A stretch of DNA of 7,158 nt from positions 1-7,158 of the forward strand of contig JADGHA010000215.1 in NCBI GenBank assembly GCA_019689695.1, given 5' to 3'. Below the pieces are notes generated by a model. The model was given only the letters and a program-made list of their open reading frames with translations. It was not told where the DNA came from and made no database searches. This stretch comes from Micromonosporaceae bacterium (GTDB taxonomy: Bacteria > Actinomycetota > Actinomycetes > Mycobacteriales > Micromonosporaceae). This document shows, one piece after another, positions 1 to 5,378 of this stretch. Position numbers and translations under genes: made by a program. Each line of letters opens with the position of its first letter. The stretch's first letter is position 1.

Positions 1-152
1 TGGTAGCTCGCCCGGACCACCTCCGCGCCGGACACCGCCGGGGCGCGGCCGGGGTCCCGGACGGCCAGGCGCTGCGGCACATGGGCGTCGGCCAGCCGCC
101 GGGCGACCCGGCCGCCGATGTGACCGGTCGCGCCGGTCACCGCAATAGGCAC
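1..152 (-). CDS. NAD(P)H-binding Rossmann-fold protein (NmrA-like / atypical SDR), N-terminal part
   Basis: The gene is cut by the window edge, so only the first 50 codons are visible. The product begins VPIAVTGATGHIGGRVARRL, with the TGATGHIG glycine-rich dinucleotide-binding loop (GxxGxxG) at residues 7-13. This is followed by an 'LAVRDPGRAPAV' stretch typical of the second beta strand, where the cofactor ribose or phosphate is bound. This pattern belongs to atypical SDR, NmrA-like or quinone-oxidoreductase-like NAD(P)H-binding proteins; the substrate cannot be inferred. I chose GTG at 152 because the Rossmann strand starts directly after it. An in-frame GTG at 161 would add three residues. 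No good Shine-Dalgarno is visible, and a TAGAGT box ends 8 bases before the GTG, so the message could be leaderless (inference). It is divergent from the CPCC gene. Confidence 0.8.
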   Translation of the reverse strand, partial: MPIAVTGATGHIGGRVARRLADAHVPQRLAVRDPGRAPAVSGAEVVRASY

Positions 153-159
153 GAAACAC

Positions 160-165
160 ACTCTA
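160..165 (-). promoter_or_regulatory. Candidate -10 box (TAGAGT) for the NAD(P)H-binding gene
   Basis: On the minus strand TAGAGT fits the actinobacterial TAnnnT -10 pattern. It is separated from the GTG at 152 by 7 bases, which would place transcription initiation at or next to the start codon, as in leaderless actinobacterial genes. No convincing -35 is seen about 17 bases upstream. The hexamer alone could occur by chance. Confidence 0.3.
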
Positions 166-212
166 TCCGGCGTACGGCCGCCGGTGTGCCGGCTCGCGCC
201 GGCCCGCGGCAG

Positions 213-256
213 GGTTCGGGGCGGCTCGCGGGCGGGTCCGGGGCGGCTCGCGGGCG
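213..256. repeat. 22-bp tandem repeat, two copies
   Basis: Copies at 213-234 and 235-256 are directly adjacent and differ at one base (T216 versus C238). Each holds the core CGGGGCGGCTCGCGGGCG. The repeat lies in the intergenic region between the divergent NAD(P)H-binding gene and the CPCC gene, about 55 bp upstream of the chosen CPCC start. The unit length is not a multiple of three, which argues against this stretch being translated. It may be a recent replication-slippage duplication or a repeated protein-binding site. Confidence 0.75.
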
Positions 257-311
257 ACAATCTCGTGTCCGGTCTTCTGCGCGCCGCCGCGGCGTGGTAC
301 TCCTTATCGCC

Positions 312-557
312 GTGGGCCAGCACACCGTCATCGATCGTTGTCCATGTTGTGGCTACCGGACCGGATGCACCACGTGTCCCGTCTGCTTCTGGACCGACGA
401 CGGCCGGCCGGAGCAGGCGGTGGACGTGGCGCTCGGCGACAGTCCGAACGGTGACCTGACGCTGCGCGACGCGCGCCTCAACTTCGCCATCTACGGTGCC
501 TGCCATCCTCGCTACGAAAAGCTGGTCCGCCCGCCCCGGCCCGACGAGCAGCCCTGA
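312..557 (+). CDS. CPCC family cysteine-rich protein, 81 aa
   Basis: This is a small cysteine-rich protein of the CPCC family, whose function is not established. The CPCCGY motif (Cys10, Cys12, Cys13) is followed by Cys19, then CPVCFW (Cys22, Cys25) and an acidic TDD. The C-terminal half, with 'NGDLTLRDARLNFAIYGAC' and 'YEKLVRPPRPDE', also matches the family layout. The paired cysteines suggest a zinc-knuckle-like metal site (inference). The linker between CPCCGY and CPVCFW is shorter than in the family members I remember. The start is uncertain: GTG at 312 puts the motif near the N terminus as usual, GTG at 294 would add six residues, and neither has a clear ribosome-binding site. The open frame continues up to an ATG at 81, but that would run through the tandem repeat and overlap the divergent gene, with low-complexity sequence. 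Confidence 0.82.
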   Translation: MGQHTVIDRCPCCGYRTGCTTCPVCFWTDDGRPEQAVDVALGDSPNGDLTLRDARLNFAIYGACHPRYEKLVRPPRPDEQP

Positions 558-574
558 CGCCCGGCCAGCGGGCG
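558..574. terminator. Hairpin between convergent stop codons
   Basis: CGCCCG at 558-563 and CGGGCG at 569-574 form a perfect 6-bp all-G/C stem with a 5-base loop. It starts at the base after the CPCC stop codon and ends two bases before the stop of the convergent anti-sigma gene. A T-tract is missing on both sides, so it is not a canonical intrinsic terminator. Its position between two converging genes makes a bidirectional transcription barrier or mRNA 3'-end stabiliser likely. Confidence 0.5.
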
Positions 575-576
575 GC

Positions 577-1326
577 TCAGGCCAGCGGCACGGTGGCGAG
601 CCGGCTGGTGGGGCGGTCCGCGCCGCCGGCCGCCTCCAGGCTGATCGCGACCGCCTCCACGCCGTGCAGGCCTGGCAGCAGCATGGTCCCCGCATTCTGG
701 CCGCCGGCGAGCACCCCGGCGCTGGTCGCCTGCCCGTCGCGGACGTACCACAGCTGGTAGGCCCGGTCGCGGGACGGGCGGGCCAGGTCGGCGCACATGA
801 CGACCGCGGCGTCGGTGCGGCGTGAGTAGACGACAGCCACCTGCCCGCCACCCTTGACCCGGATCTGGCGGGCCTTCGCGTCGGCGGCGGCCATGACCGA
901 CTGGATCCTGCTCACCTGGTCGAGCGCCGACTGCGCTGCCTGCCGCTGCGAGCCGACGCGCCGTTCCTCAACGACGAAGGTGGCACCGGCGGCACCGGCG
1001 GCGAGCGCGGCGGCGGCGATGCCGGCCGCGACCCGGCCGCGCCACCGGCCCGGCCGGTCCGATGGCGCCGGCCCGGCCGGGCTGCCCGGGCTGCGGGGCC
1101 GGGCCTGCCGGGTCCTTGCCGCCTGGCGCAGCACGTTCTCGCGCAGCCGGGGCGGGGCCGCCGTCCAGGTGGTGTCGGCCAGCCGGGCGGCGGTGGCGCG
1201 CAGCTCGGCGACCTCCAGCCGGCACGCCTCGCAGCCGGTGAGGTGGCGGGCGAACGCCATCCGCTCCACGTCGTCGACGGCGTCCAGTGCGTACGCCCCG
1301 GCCAGCGCATGGATCTCGGTGCTCAT
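577..1326 (-). CDS. rskA: Anti-sigma factor, RskA (anti-sigma-K) family, membrane-bound, 249 aa
   Basis: This protein is expected to bind and inactivate the sigma factor encoded just upstream and to release it on an envelope signal. The N-terminal cytoplasmic part (about 1-90) carries His6 and His28-x3-Cys32-x2-Cys35, the zinc-associated anti-sigma motif, within 'MAFARHLTGCEACRLEVAEL'. A Pro/Arg-rich linker (about 72-98) leads to one transmembrane helix at about 99-119, rich in Ala and Gly. The C-terminal extracytoplasmic domain (about 125-249), with 'AVVYSRRTDAAVVMCADLA', 'YQLWYVRDGQ' and 'SLEAAGGADRPT', matches the RskA C-terminal domain. The ATG overlaps the sigma stop by 4 bp (ATGA), so the two are translationally coupled. 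From memory, mycobacterial RskA lacks the cysteines of the zinc motif, so this is the zinc-type variant. Regulated proteolysis is expected by family analogy and is not visible here. Confidence 0.9.
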   Translation of the reverse strand: MSTEIHALAGAYALDAVDDVERMAFARHLTGCEACRLEVAELRATAARLADTTWTAAPPRLRENVLRQAARTRQARPRSPGSPAGPAPSDRPGRWRGRVAAGIAAAALAAGAAGATFVVEERRVGSQRQAAQSALDQVSRIQSVMAAADAKARQIRVKGGGQVAVVYSRRTDAAVVMCADLARPSRDRAYQLWYVRDGQATSAGVLAGGQNAGTMLLPGLHGVEAVAISLEAAGGADRPTSRLATVPLA

Positions 1327-1997
1327 CCCAGGCTCACCCCCAGGCAGTCCCGCATCCGGATGAGCCCGTCCCGCATCCGCGTCTTGACCGTGGGCAGCGC
1401 GGTGCCCAGCAGCTCGGCCACCTCGCGGTAGGTGTAGCCGCCGTAGTAGGCCAGCGTGATCGCCTCGCGCTGCAGGTCGGTCAGGCCTTGCAGGCAGCGG
1501 CGGACCTGCTGCTGCTCCAGGTTGGCGGTGGCCTGCTCGACCACGTCGTCATACGGCGTCTGGCCGGCGCCCGCGGCCACCCGGCGCGCCCGGGCCGCTC
1601 CGGCCTGCTCCGAGCGGGCCCGGTCCACCGCCCGGCGGTGCGCGATGGTGAAGATCCAGGAGGTCGCGGAGCCCTTCGCCGGGTTGAACCGGGTGGCGCT
1701 GCGCCATACCTCGACCAGCACCTCCTGGGCGACCTCCTCGGCGTGCGCCGGGTCGCGCAGGATGCGCCTGGCCAGGCCGTACACCCGCGGCGCGACCACG
1801 TCGTAGAGGCGGGCGAACGCCTGCTCGTCGCCGCGCCCGACCGCCTGCAGCAGCTCGTCGGCGAGGTCGCCGGCCTGCTGGTCGGCGGGCGCCGGGCCGC
1901 CCGCGAGAACCCGCTGGGGACCGGATGGCACGGCGGAGAGACGACCGGACCAGGCGACCTGGTCCCCGTCCACCTCACCGCGCCAGTGCTGACCCAT
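1323..1997 (-). CDS. sigK: ECF RNA polymerase sigma factor, SigK-like, 224 aa
   Basis: This is an ECF-type sigma-70 factor that would direct RNA polymerase to its own regulon. Region 2 spans about 59-128 ('AFARLYDVVAPRVYGLARRI', 'AEEVAQEVLVEVWRSA', 'SWIFTIAHRRAVDRAR'). Region 4 spans about 167-219, with the helix-turn-helix 'YTYREVAELLGTALPTVKTR'. Cys168 ('RRCLQGLTD') and Cys218 ('MRDCLGVSLG') are 50 residues apart, the same spacing and contexts I recall for redox-switch cysteines 133 and 183 of M. tuberculosis SigK. An approximately 45-residue N-terminal stretch precedes region 2 and makes it longer than the mycobacterial protein. I chose ATG at 1997 because GGAGG lies 7 bases upstream. An ATG at 2015 adds six residues but has no good ribosome-binding site. 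The anti-sigma gene follows with a 4-bp overlap. A SigK-like promoter upstream suggests autoregulation. Confidence 0.9.
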   Translation of the reverse strand: MGQHWRGEVDGDQVAWSGRLSAVPSGPQRVLAGGPAPADQQAGDLADELLQAVGRGDEQAFARLYDVVAPRVYGLARRILRDPAHAEEVAQEVLVEVWRSATRFNPAKGSATSWIFTIAHRRAVDRARSEQAGAARARRVAAGAGQTPYDDVVEQATANLEQQQVRRCLQGLTDLQREAITLAYYGGYTYREVAELLGTALPTVKTRMRDGLIRMRDCLGVSLG

Positions 1998-2004
1998 GCT
2001 CCAG

Positions 2005-2009
2005 CCTCC
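2005..2009 (-). promoter_or_regulatory. Ribosome-binding site of the sigma gene
   Basis: GGAGG on the minus strand, 7 bases before ATG 1997, decides the start. The alternative ATG at 2015 lies upstream of this Shine-Dalgarno and has only a weak CAGG before it. Confidence 0.7.
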
Positions 2010-2035
2010 AGCCATCGACTGCCTGGGTACATGTA

Positions 2036-2062
2036 GTACGGATCACGCGGCCGACCGGATGG
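2036..2062 (-). promoter_or_regulatory. Candidate SigK-type autoregulatory promoter of sigK-rskA
   Basis: On the minus strand CCATCC (2062-2057) is followed after 15 bases by CCGTAC (2041-2036). CCATCC as -35 with a CCGAAT-like -10 is the SigK promoter pattern I recall from mycobacteria. The -35 match is exact; the -10 keeps CCG but not the rest, and the spacer is slightly short. Transcription would begin near 2029, leaving a roughly 30-base leader containing the GGAGG for ATG 1997. ECF factors commonly drive their own operon, which supports the assignment. Confidence 0.45.
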
Positions 2063-2081
2063 GTAGCAGGTCAGCTAGGCT
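2051..2081 (+). promoter_or_regulatory. Candidate housekeeping-type promoter of the inositol monophosphatase gene
   Basis: TAGGCT at 2076-2081 fits the actinobacterial -10 consensus TAnnnT. A weak -35 (CCGACC, 2051-2056) lies 19 bases upstream. Initiation would fall near 2088, giving a leader of roughly 17 bases that includes GGAGGT (2094-2099). The element overlaps the minus-strand -35 of the sigma operon, so the two promoters would compete. Confidence 0.35.
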
Positions 2082-2094
2082 CGTGATCTAGCTG
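2072..2094. promoter_or_regulatory. 23-bp inverted repeat, operator-like
   Basis: CAGCTAG at 2072-2078 and CTAGCTG at 2088-2094 are perfect 7-bp inverted arms with a 9-base spacer. They cover the candidate -10 and start point of the inositol monophosphatase promoter and touch its Shine-Dalgarno. The arms are AT-richer than the surroundings. It could bind a dimeric regulator or, as RNA, form a stem next to the ribosome-binding site. No regulator is identified. Confidence 0.5.
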
Positions 2095-2104
2095 GAGGTC
2101 GCGG

Positions 2105-2926
2105 GTGATCGATGAAGTGGGCGCCCTCATGCGGGCCGTGGCACAGACTGCCATCCTGCCGCTGTACCAGCGGCTGGCCGCCGGGGACGCCGAGGAGAAG
2201 GCGCCTGGCGACGTGGTCACGGTGGCCGACCGGAGGTCCGAGCAGCTGCTCGCCGCCGAGCTGGCCAGCCTGCTGCCCGGGTCCACTGTGGTCGGTGAGG
2301 AGGGCGTCGCGGCCGACGCCGCACTGCTGGAGCGGCTGGCCGATCCCGGCCCGGTGTGGCTGGTCGACCCGCTGGACGGCACGGCCAACTTCGCCGCCGG
2401 ACAGGGGCCGTTCGCGGTGATGGTCGCGCTGCTGGTGAACGGGATCACCCGGACCGGTTGGATCCTGGACCTGATCACCGACCAGCTGGCGGTCGCGGAC
2501 GCCGGTGCGGGCGCCTACCTGGACGGGAGGCGGATCACCGCCGACCAGGACGCGCCACCGCTGTCCGCGCTGCGCGGCAACGTCCGCAGCAGGTACCTCC
2601 CGCCCGAGGTGCGCGCGGCGGTGGACCGTTGGGCCGGCCTGCTCGGTGAGGCGCTGCCGGGCACCGGCTGCGCCGGCCGCGAGTACCCGGACGTCATCAC
2701 CGGTGTCCAGGACTTCGCGCTGTTCTGGCGGACCCTGCCGTGGGACCACGCCGCCGGCGTGCTGTTCACCAACGAGGCGGGCGGCGTGGCGCGCGGGCTG
2801 GACGGCCGGCCGTACCTGCCGACTGATCCGCGACCCGGGCTGCTCGTCGCCCGCAACGAAGCAGTGTGGCGGGAGGTGTACGACGGGCTGCTGGCCCGTC
2901 AGCCGGGACTGAGCGGCGCGGCCTGA
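2105..2926 (+). CDS. Inositol monophosphatase family protein, 273 aa
   Basis: This is a Mg2+-dependent sugar-phosphate phosphatase of the inositol monophosphatase superfamily, probably cytoplasmic. Signature residues are in place: Asp42 in 'VVTVADRRSE', Glu65-Glu66 in 'VVGEEGV', and 'WLVDPLDGTANF' at 85-96 with metal ligands Asp88 and Asp91. The C-terminal 'PWDHAAGVLFTNEAGG' contains Trp213-Asp214, the third-metal Asp and substrate-binding motif. The length is normal for the family. The substrate is not determined: inositol-1-phosphate, histidinol phosphate or a related monophosphate are all handled by family members. The GTG start is supported by GGAGGT 5 bases upstream. The gene diverges from sigK and converges on the MmyB-like regulator, with only 15 bases between the stops. 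Confidence 0.9.
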   Translation: MIDEVGALMRAVAQTAILPLYQRLAAGDAEEKAPGDVVTVADRRSEQLLAAELASLLPGSTVVGEEGVAADAALLERLADPGPVWLVDPLDGTANFAAGQGPFAVMVALLVNGITRTGWILDLITDQLAVADAGAGAYLDGRRITADQDAPPLSALRGNVRSRYLPPEVRAAVDRWAGLLGEALPGTGCAGREYPDVITGVQDFALFWRTLPWDHAAGVLFTNEAGGVARGLDGRPYLPTDPRPGLLVARNEAVWREVYDGLLARQPGLSGAA

Positions 2927-2941
2927 GCGACTTTCCCGGGA

Positions 2942-3793
2942 TCAGTGGTTGGGCCACTGCGTGCCGACCACGTCCAGCAGGCGCAGCGCCTCGGCCGAGC
3001 GGGAGCCGGGCGCCGCGGTGTAGATGACCAGCCGCTGGTCGCGGTCGGGGATGTCGAGCAGATCACACTCCAGCTCCAGCTCGCCGACGACCGGGTGGTG
3101 CAGTCGCTTCGTGCTGTCGCGCCGTACGCACACCCAGTGTCGTTCCCACCGCCGGACGAACTCGGGACTGGTGGCCCGCAGCCGCTGCAGCAGGCGCCTG
3201 ATGCCCGGATCGTCCGGATACCGGGCGGCGGCCGCCCGGAGGTTCGCCACGCACTCCTCCGCGAACGCGTCCGCGTCCGGACCAGGGTAGAGGTCGACCC
3301 GGCGCGGGCCGCAGAACACCTGCCACACCAGGTTGCGGTCCGGTTCCGGTATGGCGGCGAAGTCGCCGAGCAGCGCCACCGCCATGTGGTTCCAGGCCAG
3401 CACGTCGTACTTGGCGTCGAGCACGAACGCCGGCGTGTCGTCGAGCCGGTCGAGCAGGCGCAGGATGCCGACGGGCACGTCACGGCTCGGGCCGCCCACC
3501 GGGCCGGGTACCTCGCCGGCCAGGTGGTAGAGGTGCTTGCGCTCGTCCTCGGCCAGCCGCAGCGCCCGGGCCAGCGCGCCGAGCACCTGCCGGGACGGGC
3601 GCGGCCCCCGCGCCTGCTCCAGCCGCGTGTAGTAGTCCACGGAAATGCCGGCGAGCCGGGCCACCTCCTCCCGCCGCAGTCCGGGCGTGCGCCGGCGGAG
3701 CCCGGCGGAAAGCCCGACGTCGCCGGGCTGCACGCGGGACCGGCGGCCACGCAGGAACTCGGCGAGCTGCCTGCGATCCACGTAGACCATCAT
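2942..3793 (-). CDS. MmyB-like helix-turn-helix transcriptional regulator, 283 aa
   Basis: The N-terminal XRE-type DNA-binding domain (about 10-85) contains 'RRRTPGLRREEVARLAGISVDYYTRLEQARG', the hallmark of MmyB-like regulators. It is followed by 'PSRQVLGALARALRL'. The C-terminal part (about 105-280), with 'DTPAFVLDAKYDVLAWNHMAVALLGDF' and 'LELECDLLDIPDRDQRLVIYTAAPGS', matches the PAS-like MmyB ligand-binding domain, thought to bind a fatty-acid-like ligand. ATG 3793 and ATG 3790 are adjacent and neither has a strong ribosome-binding site; GTG 3781, giving 'VDRRQLAEFL', is also possible. The open frame extends to 4144, but that part is antisense to the SDR gene and not family-like. The gene is divergent from two short-chain dehydrogenases, the usual neighbours of these regulators, which are the likely targets. 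Confidence 0.9.
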   Translation of the reverse strand: MMVYVDRRQLAEFLRGRRSRVQPGDVGLSAGLRRRTPGLRREEVARLAGISVDYYTRLEQARGPRPSRQVLGALARALRLAEDERKHLYHLAGEVPGPVGGPSRDVPVGILRLLDRLDDTPAFVLDAKYDVLAWNHMAVALLGDFAAIPEPDRNLVWQVFCGPRRVDLYPGPDADAFAEECVANLRAAAARYPDDPGIRRLLQRLRATSPEFVRRWERHWVCVRRDSTKRLHHPVVGELELECDLLDIPDRDQRLVIYTAAPGSRSAEALRLLDVVGTQWPNH

Positions 3794-3807
3794 GCCGCGC
3801 GGCCAAG

Positions 3808-3843
3808 CCCTAACCAGGGAGTGCCGATCCCCGGATAACCGGG
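3808..3843. promoter_or_regulatory. Operator-like repeats between MmyB regulator and SDR operon
   Basis: The 91-bp divergent intergenic region contains two short inverted repeats: CCCT-AACC-AGGG (3808-3819) and CCCGG-ATAA-CCGGG (3830-3843). Their right parts are similar (TAACCAGGG and TAACCGGG). Further on, CGGCCGG occurs twice (3852-3858 and 3862-3868), 10 bp apart start to start, so on the same helix face. Any of these could be a binding site for the adjacent regulator. No clear -35/-10 pair is seen for either gene. Confidence 0.35.
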
Positions 3844-3884
3844 CCTCTTCTCGGCCGGAGACGGCCGGTGCAGCGTCTTGAAAC

Positions 3885-4601
3885 ATGAGCGGAGCAAGGG
3901 TCGCCCTCGTGACGGGGGCCAACAAGGGCATCGGGTACGAGATCGCGCGCCAGCTCGGCGCCATCGGGGACATCGAGGTTCTGCTCGCGGCCCGCGATCC
4001 GCAGCGCGGGCGGGCGGCTGCCGAAAGCCTCGGCGCGGTCGCGGTGCCGCTGGACGTGACGGACGCCGCCTCGGTCGCCGCCGCGGCGAAGTGGATCGAC
4101 CAGGAGTACGGCCGGCTGGACATCCTCGTCAACAACGCCGGCATCCTCCTGGAGCGGGGCGAGGCGCCGAGCGCGACCTCCCTGGACCTGATGCGCCAAA
4201 CCTACGAGACGAACGTCTTCGGCGTGGTCGCGGTGACCAACGCGATGCTGCCGCTGCTGCGCCGCGCACCGGCGGCACGGATCGTGAACATGTCCAGCGG
4301 CTTGGGCTCGCTGACGCTGTGCACCACGCCCGGCCACCGCTACTACGAGCGCGCGCTGCTGGCGTACAACTCCTCGAAGTCGGCGCTCAACGCGGTGACC
4401 GTGGCGTACGCCACCGAGCTGCGGAACACGCCGATAAAGGTGAACGCGGCGGATCCCGGCTACTGCGCGACCGACCTCAATGGACATAGCGGGCCACGTA
4501 CGCCGGCGCAGGGTGCCGTCGCGGCTGTGATGCTGGCCACGTTGGACGATGACGGGCCGACCGGGCAGTTCTACGACGAGGACGGCGTCGTACCGTGGTA
4601 G
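3885..4601 (+). CDS. SDR family NAD(P)-dependent oxidoreductase, carbonyl-reductase-like, 238 aa
   Basis: This is a classical short-chain dehydrogenase/reductase that should reduce a carbonyl or oxidise an alcohol with NAD(P)(H). The cofactor loop TGANKGIG is at residues 10-17, and 'GANKGIGYEIARQLG' resembles the carbonyl-reductase subfamily. 'LDVTD' is the adenine-binding strand and NNAG is at 83-86. The catalytic set is Ser138 in 'NMSSG', Tyr161 and Lys165 in 'YNSSK'. 'NAADPGYCATDLNGHSG' is the usual C-terminal substrate/cofactor loop. The ATG lies directly before the Rossmann strand, but no Shine-Dalgarno is visible in the 20 bases upstream. It is the first gene of an operon with the second SDR (3 bases between them) and is divergent from the MmyB-like regulator, its probable controller. 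The substrate is unknown. Confidence 0.92.
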   Translation: MSGARVALVTGANKGIGYEIARQLGAIGDIEVLLAARDPQRGRAAAESLGAVAVPLDVTDAASVAAAAKWIDQEYGRLDILVNNAGILLERGEAPSATSLDLMRQTYETNVFGVVAVTNAMLPLLRRAPAARIVNMSSGLGSLTLCTTPGHRYYERALLAYNSSKSALNAVTVAYATELRNTPIKVNAADPGYCATDLNGHSGPRTPAQGAVAAVMLATLDDDGPTGQFYDEDGVVPW

Positions 4602-4604
4602 GCC

Positions 4605-5378
4605 GTGACGGCCTATCTCGACGAACTGTTCTCGCTCGCCGGCCGGGTGGCGGTGGTGACCGGCGGCAGTTCGGGCATCGGCCGGGTCATCGCTGAGGCG
4701 TTGGGCCGGGCCGGCGCGCGGGTCGTGCTGCTGGCCCGGCGGGAAGGGCCGCTGGCCGACGCGGTGCGGGAGCTGGCGGCGGTCGGCGTCGAGGCCACCT
4801 ACGTCGCGGCCGACCTCGCCGACCGGGCCGCGCTGCGGGCCGCCGCCGACCGGGCGGCACAGGTGTACGGCGAGCCGGACATCCTGGTGACCTCGGCCGG
4901 GATCAACCTCCGGCCACCACTGTCCACACTCACCGAGTCCGACTGGGACACCATCATGGCCGTCAACCTGGACGCGCCGTTCCTGCTCGGCCAGCGGTAC
5001 GGCCCCACGATGGCGGCCCGCGGCTGGGGCCGGATCATCAACCTGGTGTCCCAACAGGCGGTGCGCGCATTCGGCAACAGTGGCGCGTACGGCGTGTCCA
5101 AGGGCGGGCTGGCCGCGCTCACCCGTTCCCAGGCCGAGGCGTGGTCGCGGCATGGCGTCTGCTGCAACGCGATCGCTCCCGGCGTCGTGCGTACCCCGAT
5201 GAACGCGCCGCTGTTCGCCGACCCGCAGCGGGCCGCGGCGATGGCCGCCCGGACGATGGTCGGCCGCAACGGCGAGGCGGCCGACTTCGCCGGGCTGGCG
5301 GTCTTTCTCGCCAGCCCGGCGTGTGCGTACCTGACCGGACAGACGATCTTTCTCGACGGCGGTTTCTCCAGTGCGTGA
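4605..5378 (+). CDS. SDR family oxidoreductase (gluconate-5-dehydrogenase / 3-oxoacyl-ACP-reductase-like), 257 aa
   Basis: This is a second classical SDR of different subfamily. After the leader 'MTAYLDELFSLAGRVAVV' comes TGGSSGIG at 19-26. The catalytic residues are Ser149 in 'NLVSQQA', Tyr162 and Lys166 in 'YGVSK'. The C terminus 'PACAYLTGQTIFLDGGFSSA' is the typical SDR ending. The 'LFSLAGRVAVVTGG' N terminus is common in gluconate-5-dehydrogenase-like enzymes, but the substrate cannot be assigned. The structural NNAG motif is replaced by TSAG (Thr96-Ser97-Ala98-Gly99). This removes the Asn that normally supports the active-site helix at this position, an uncommon substitution. The GTG start is 3 bases after the upstream stop with only weak ribosome-binding sequence, so translation is probably coupled to the first SDR. 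About 130 bp without a gene follow. Confidence 0.9.
   Translation: MTAYLDELFSLAGRVAVVTGGSSGIGRVIAEALGRAGARVVLLARREGPLADAVRELAAVGVEATYVAADLADRAALRAAADRAAQVYGEPDILVTSAGINLRPPLSTLTESDWDTIMAVNLDAPFLLGQRYGPTMAARGWGRIINLVSQQAVRAFGNSGAYGVSKGGLAALTRSQAEAWSRHGVCCNAIAPGVVRTPMNAPLFADPQRAAAMAARTMVGRNGEAADFAGLAVFLASPACAYLTGQTIFLDGGFSSA

Noticed and set aside
81..311. Long N-terminal extension of the CPCC protein from ATG 81
   Set aside because: It overlaps the divergent NAD(P)H-binding gene, crosses the 22-bp tandem repeat, and translates to Arg/Gly/Ala-rich low-complexity sequence unlike the CPCC family.
1287..2036. Plus-strand open frame antisense to sigK-rskA
   Set aside because: The opposite strand encodes a clear sigma factor with regions 2 and 4; the plus-strand product is compositionally biased and has no domain.
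2903..2941. Inverted repeat CCGGGA / TCCCGG and palindrome TCCCGGGA between the convergent phosphatase and MmyB genes, considered as a terminator
   Set aside because: The loop is about 25 bases, the stem only 6 bp and partly inside the coding region, with no T-tract; the evidence is too weak to annotate.
3794..4144. N-terminal extension of the MmyB-like regulator to 4144
   Set aside because: The added 117 residues are the antisense of the SDR gene and match nothing in the regulator family, whose proteins begin just before the HTH domain.
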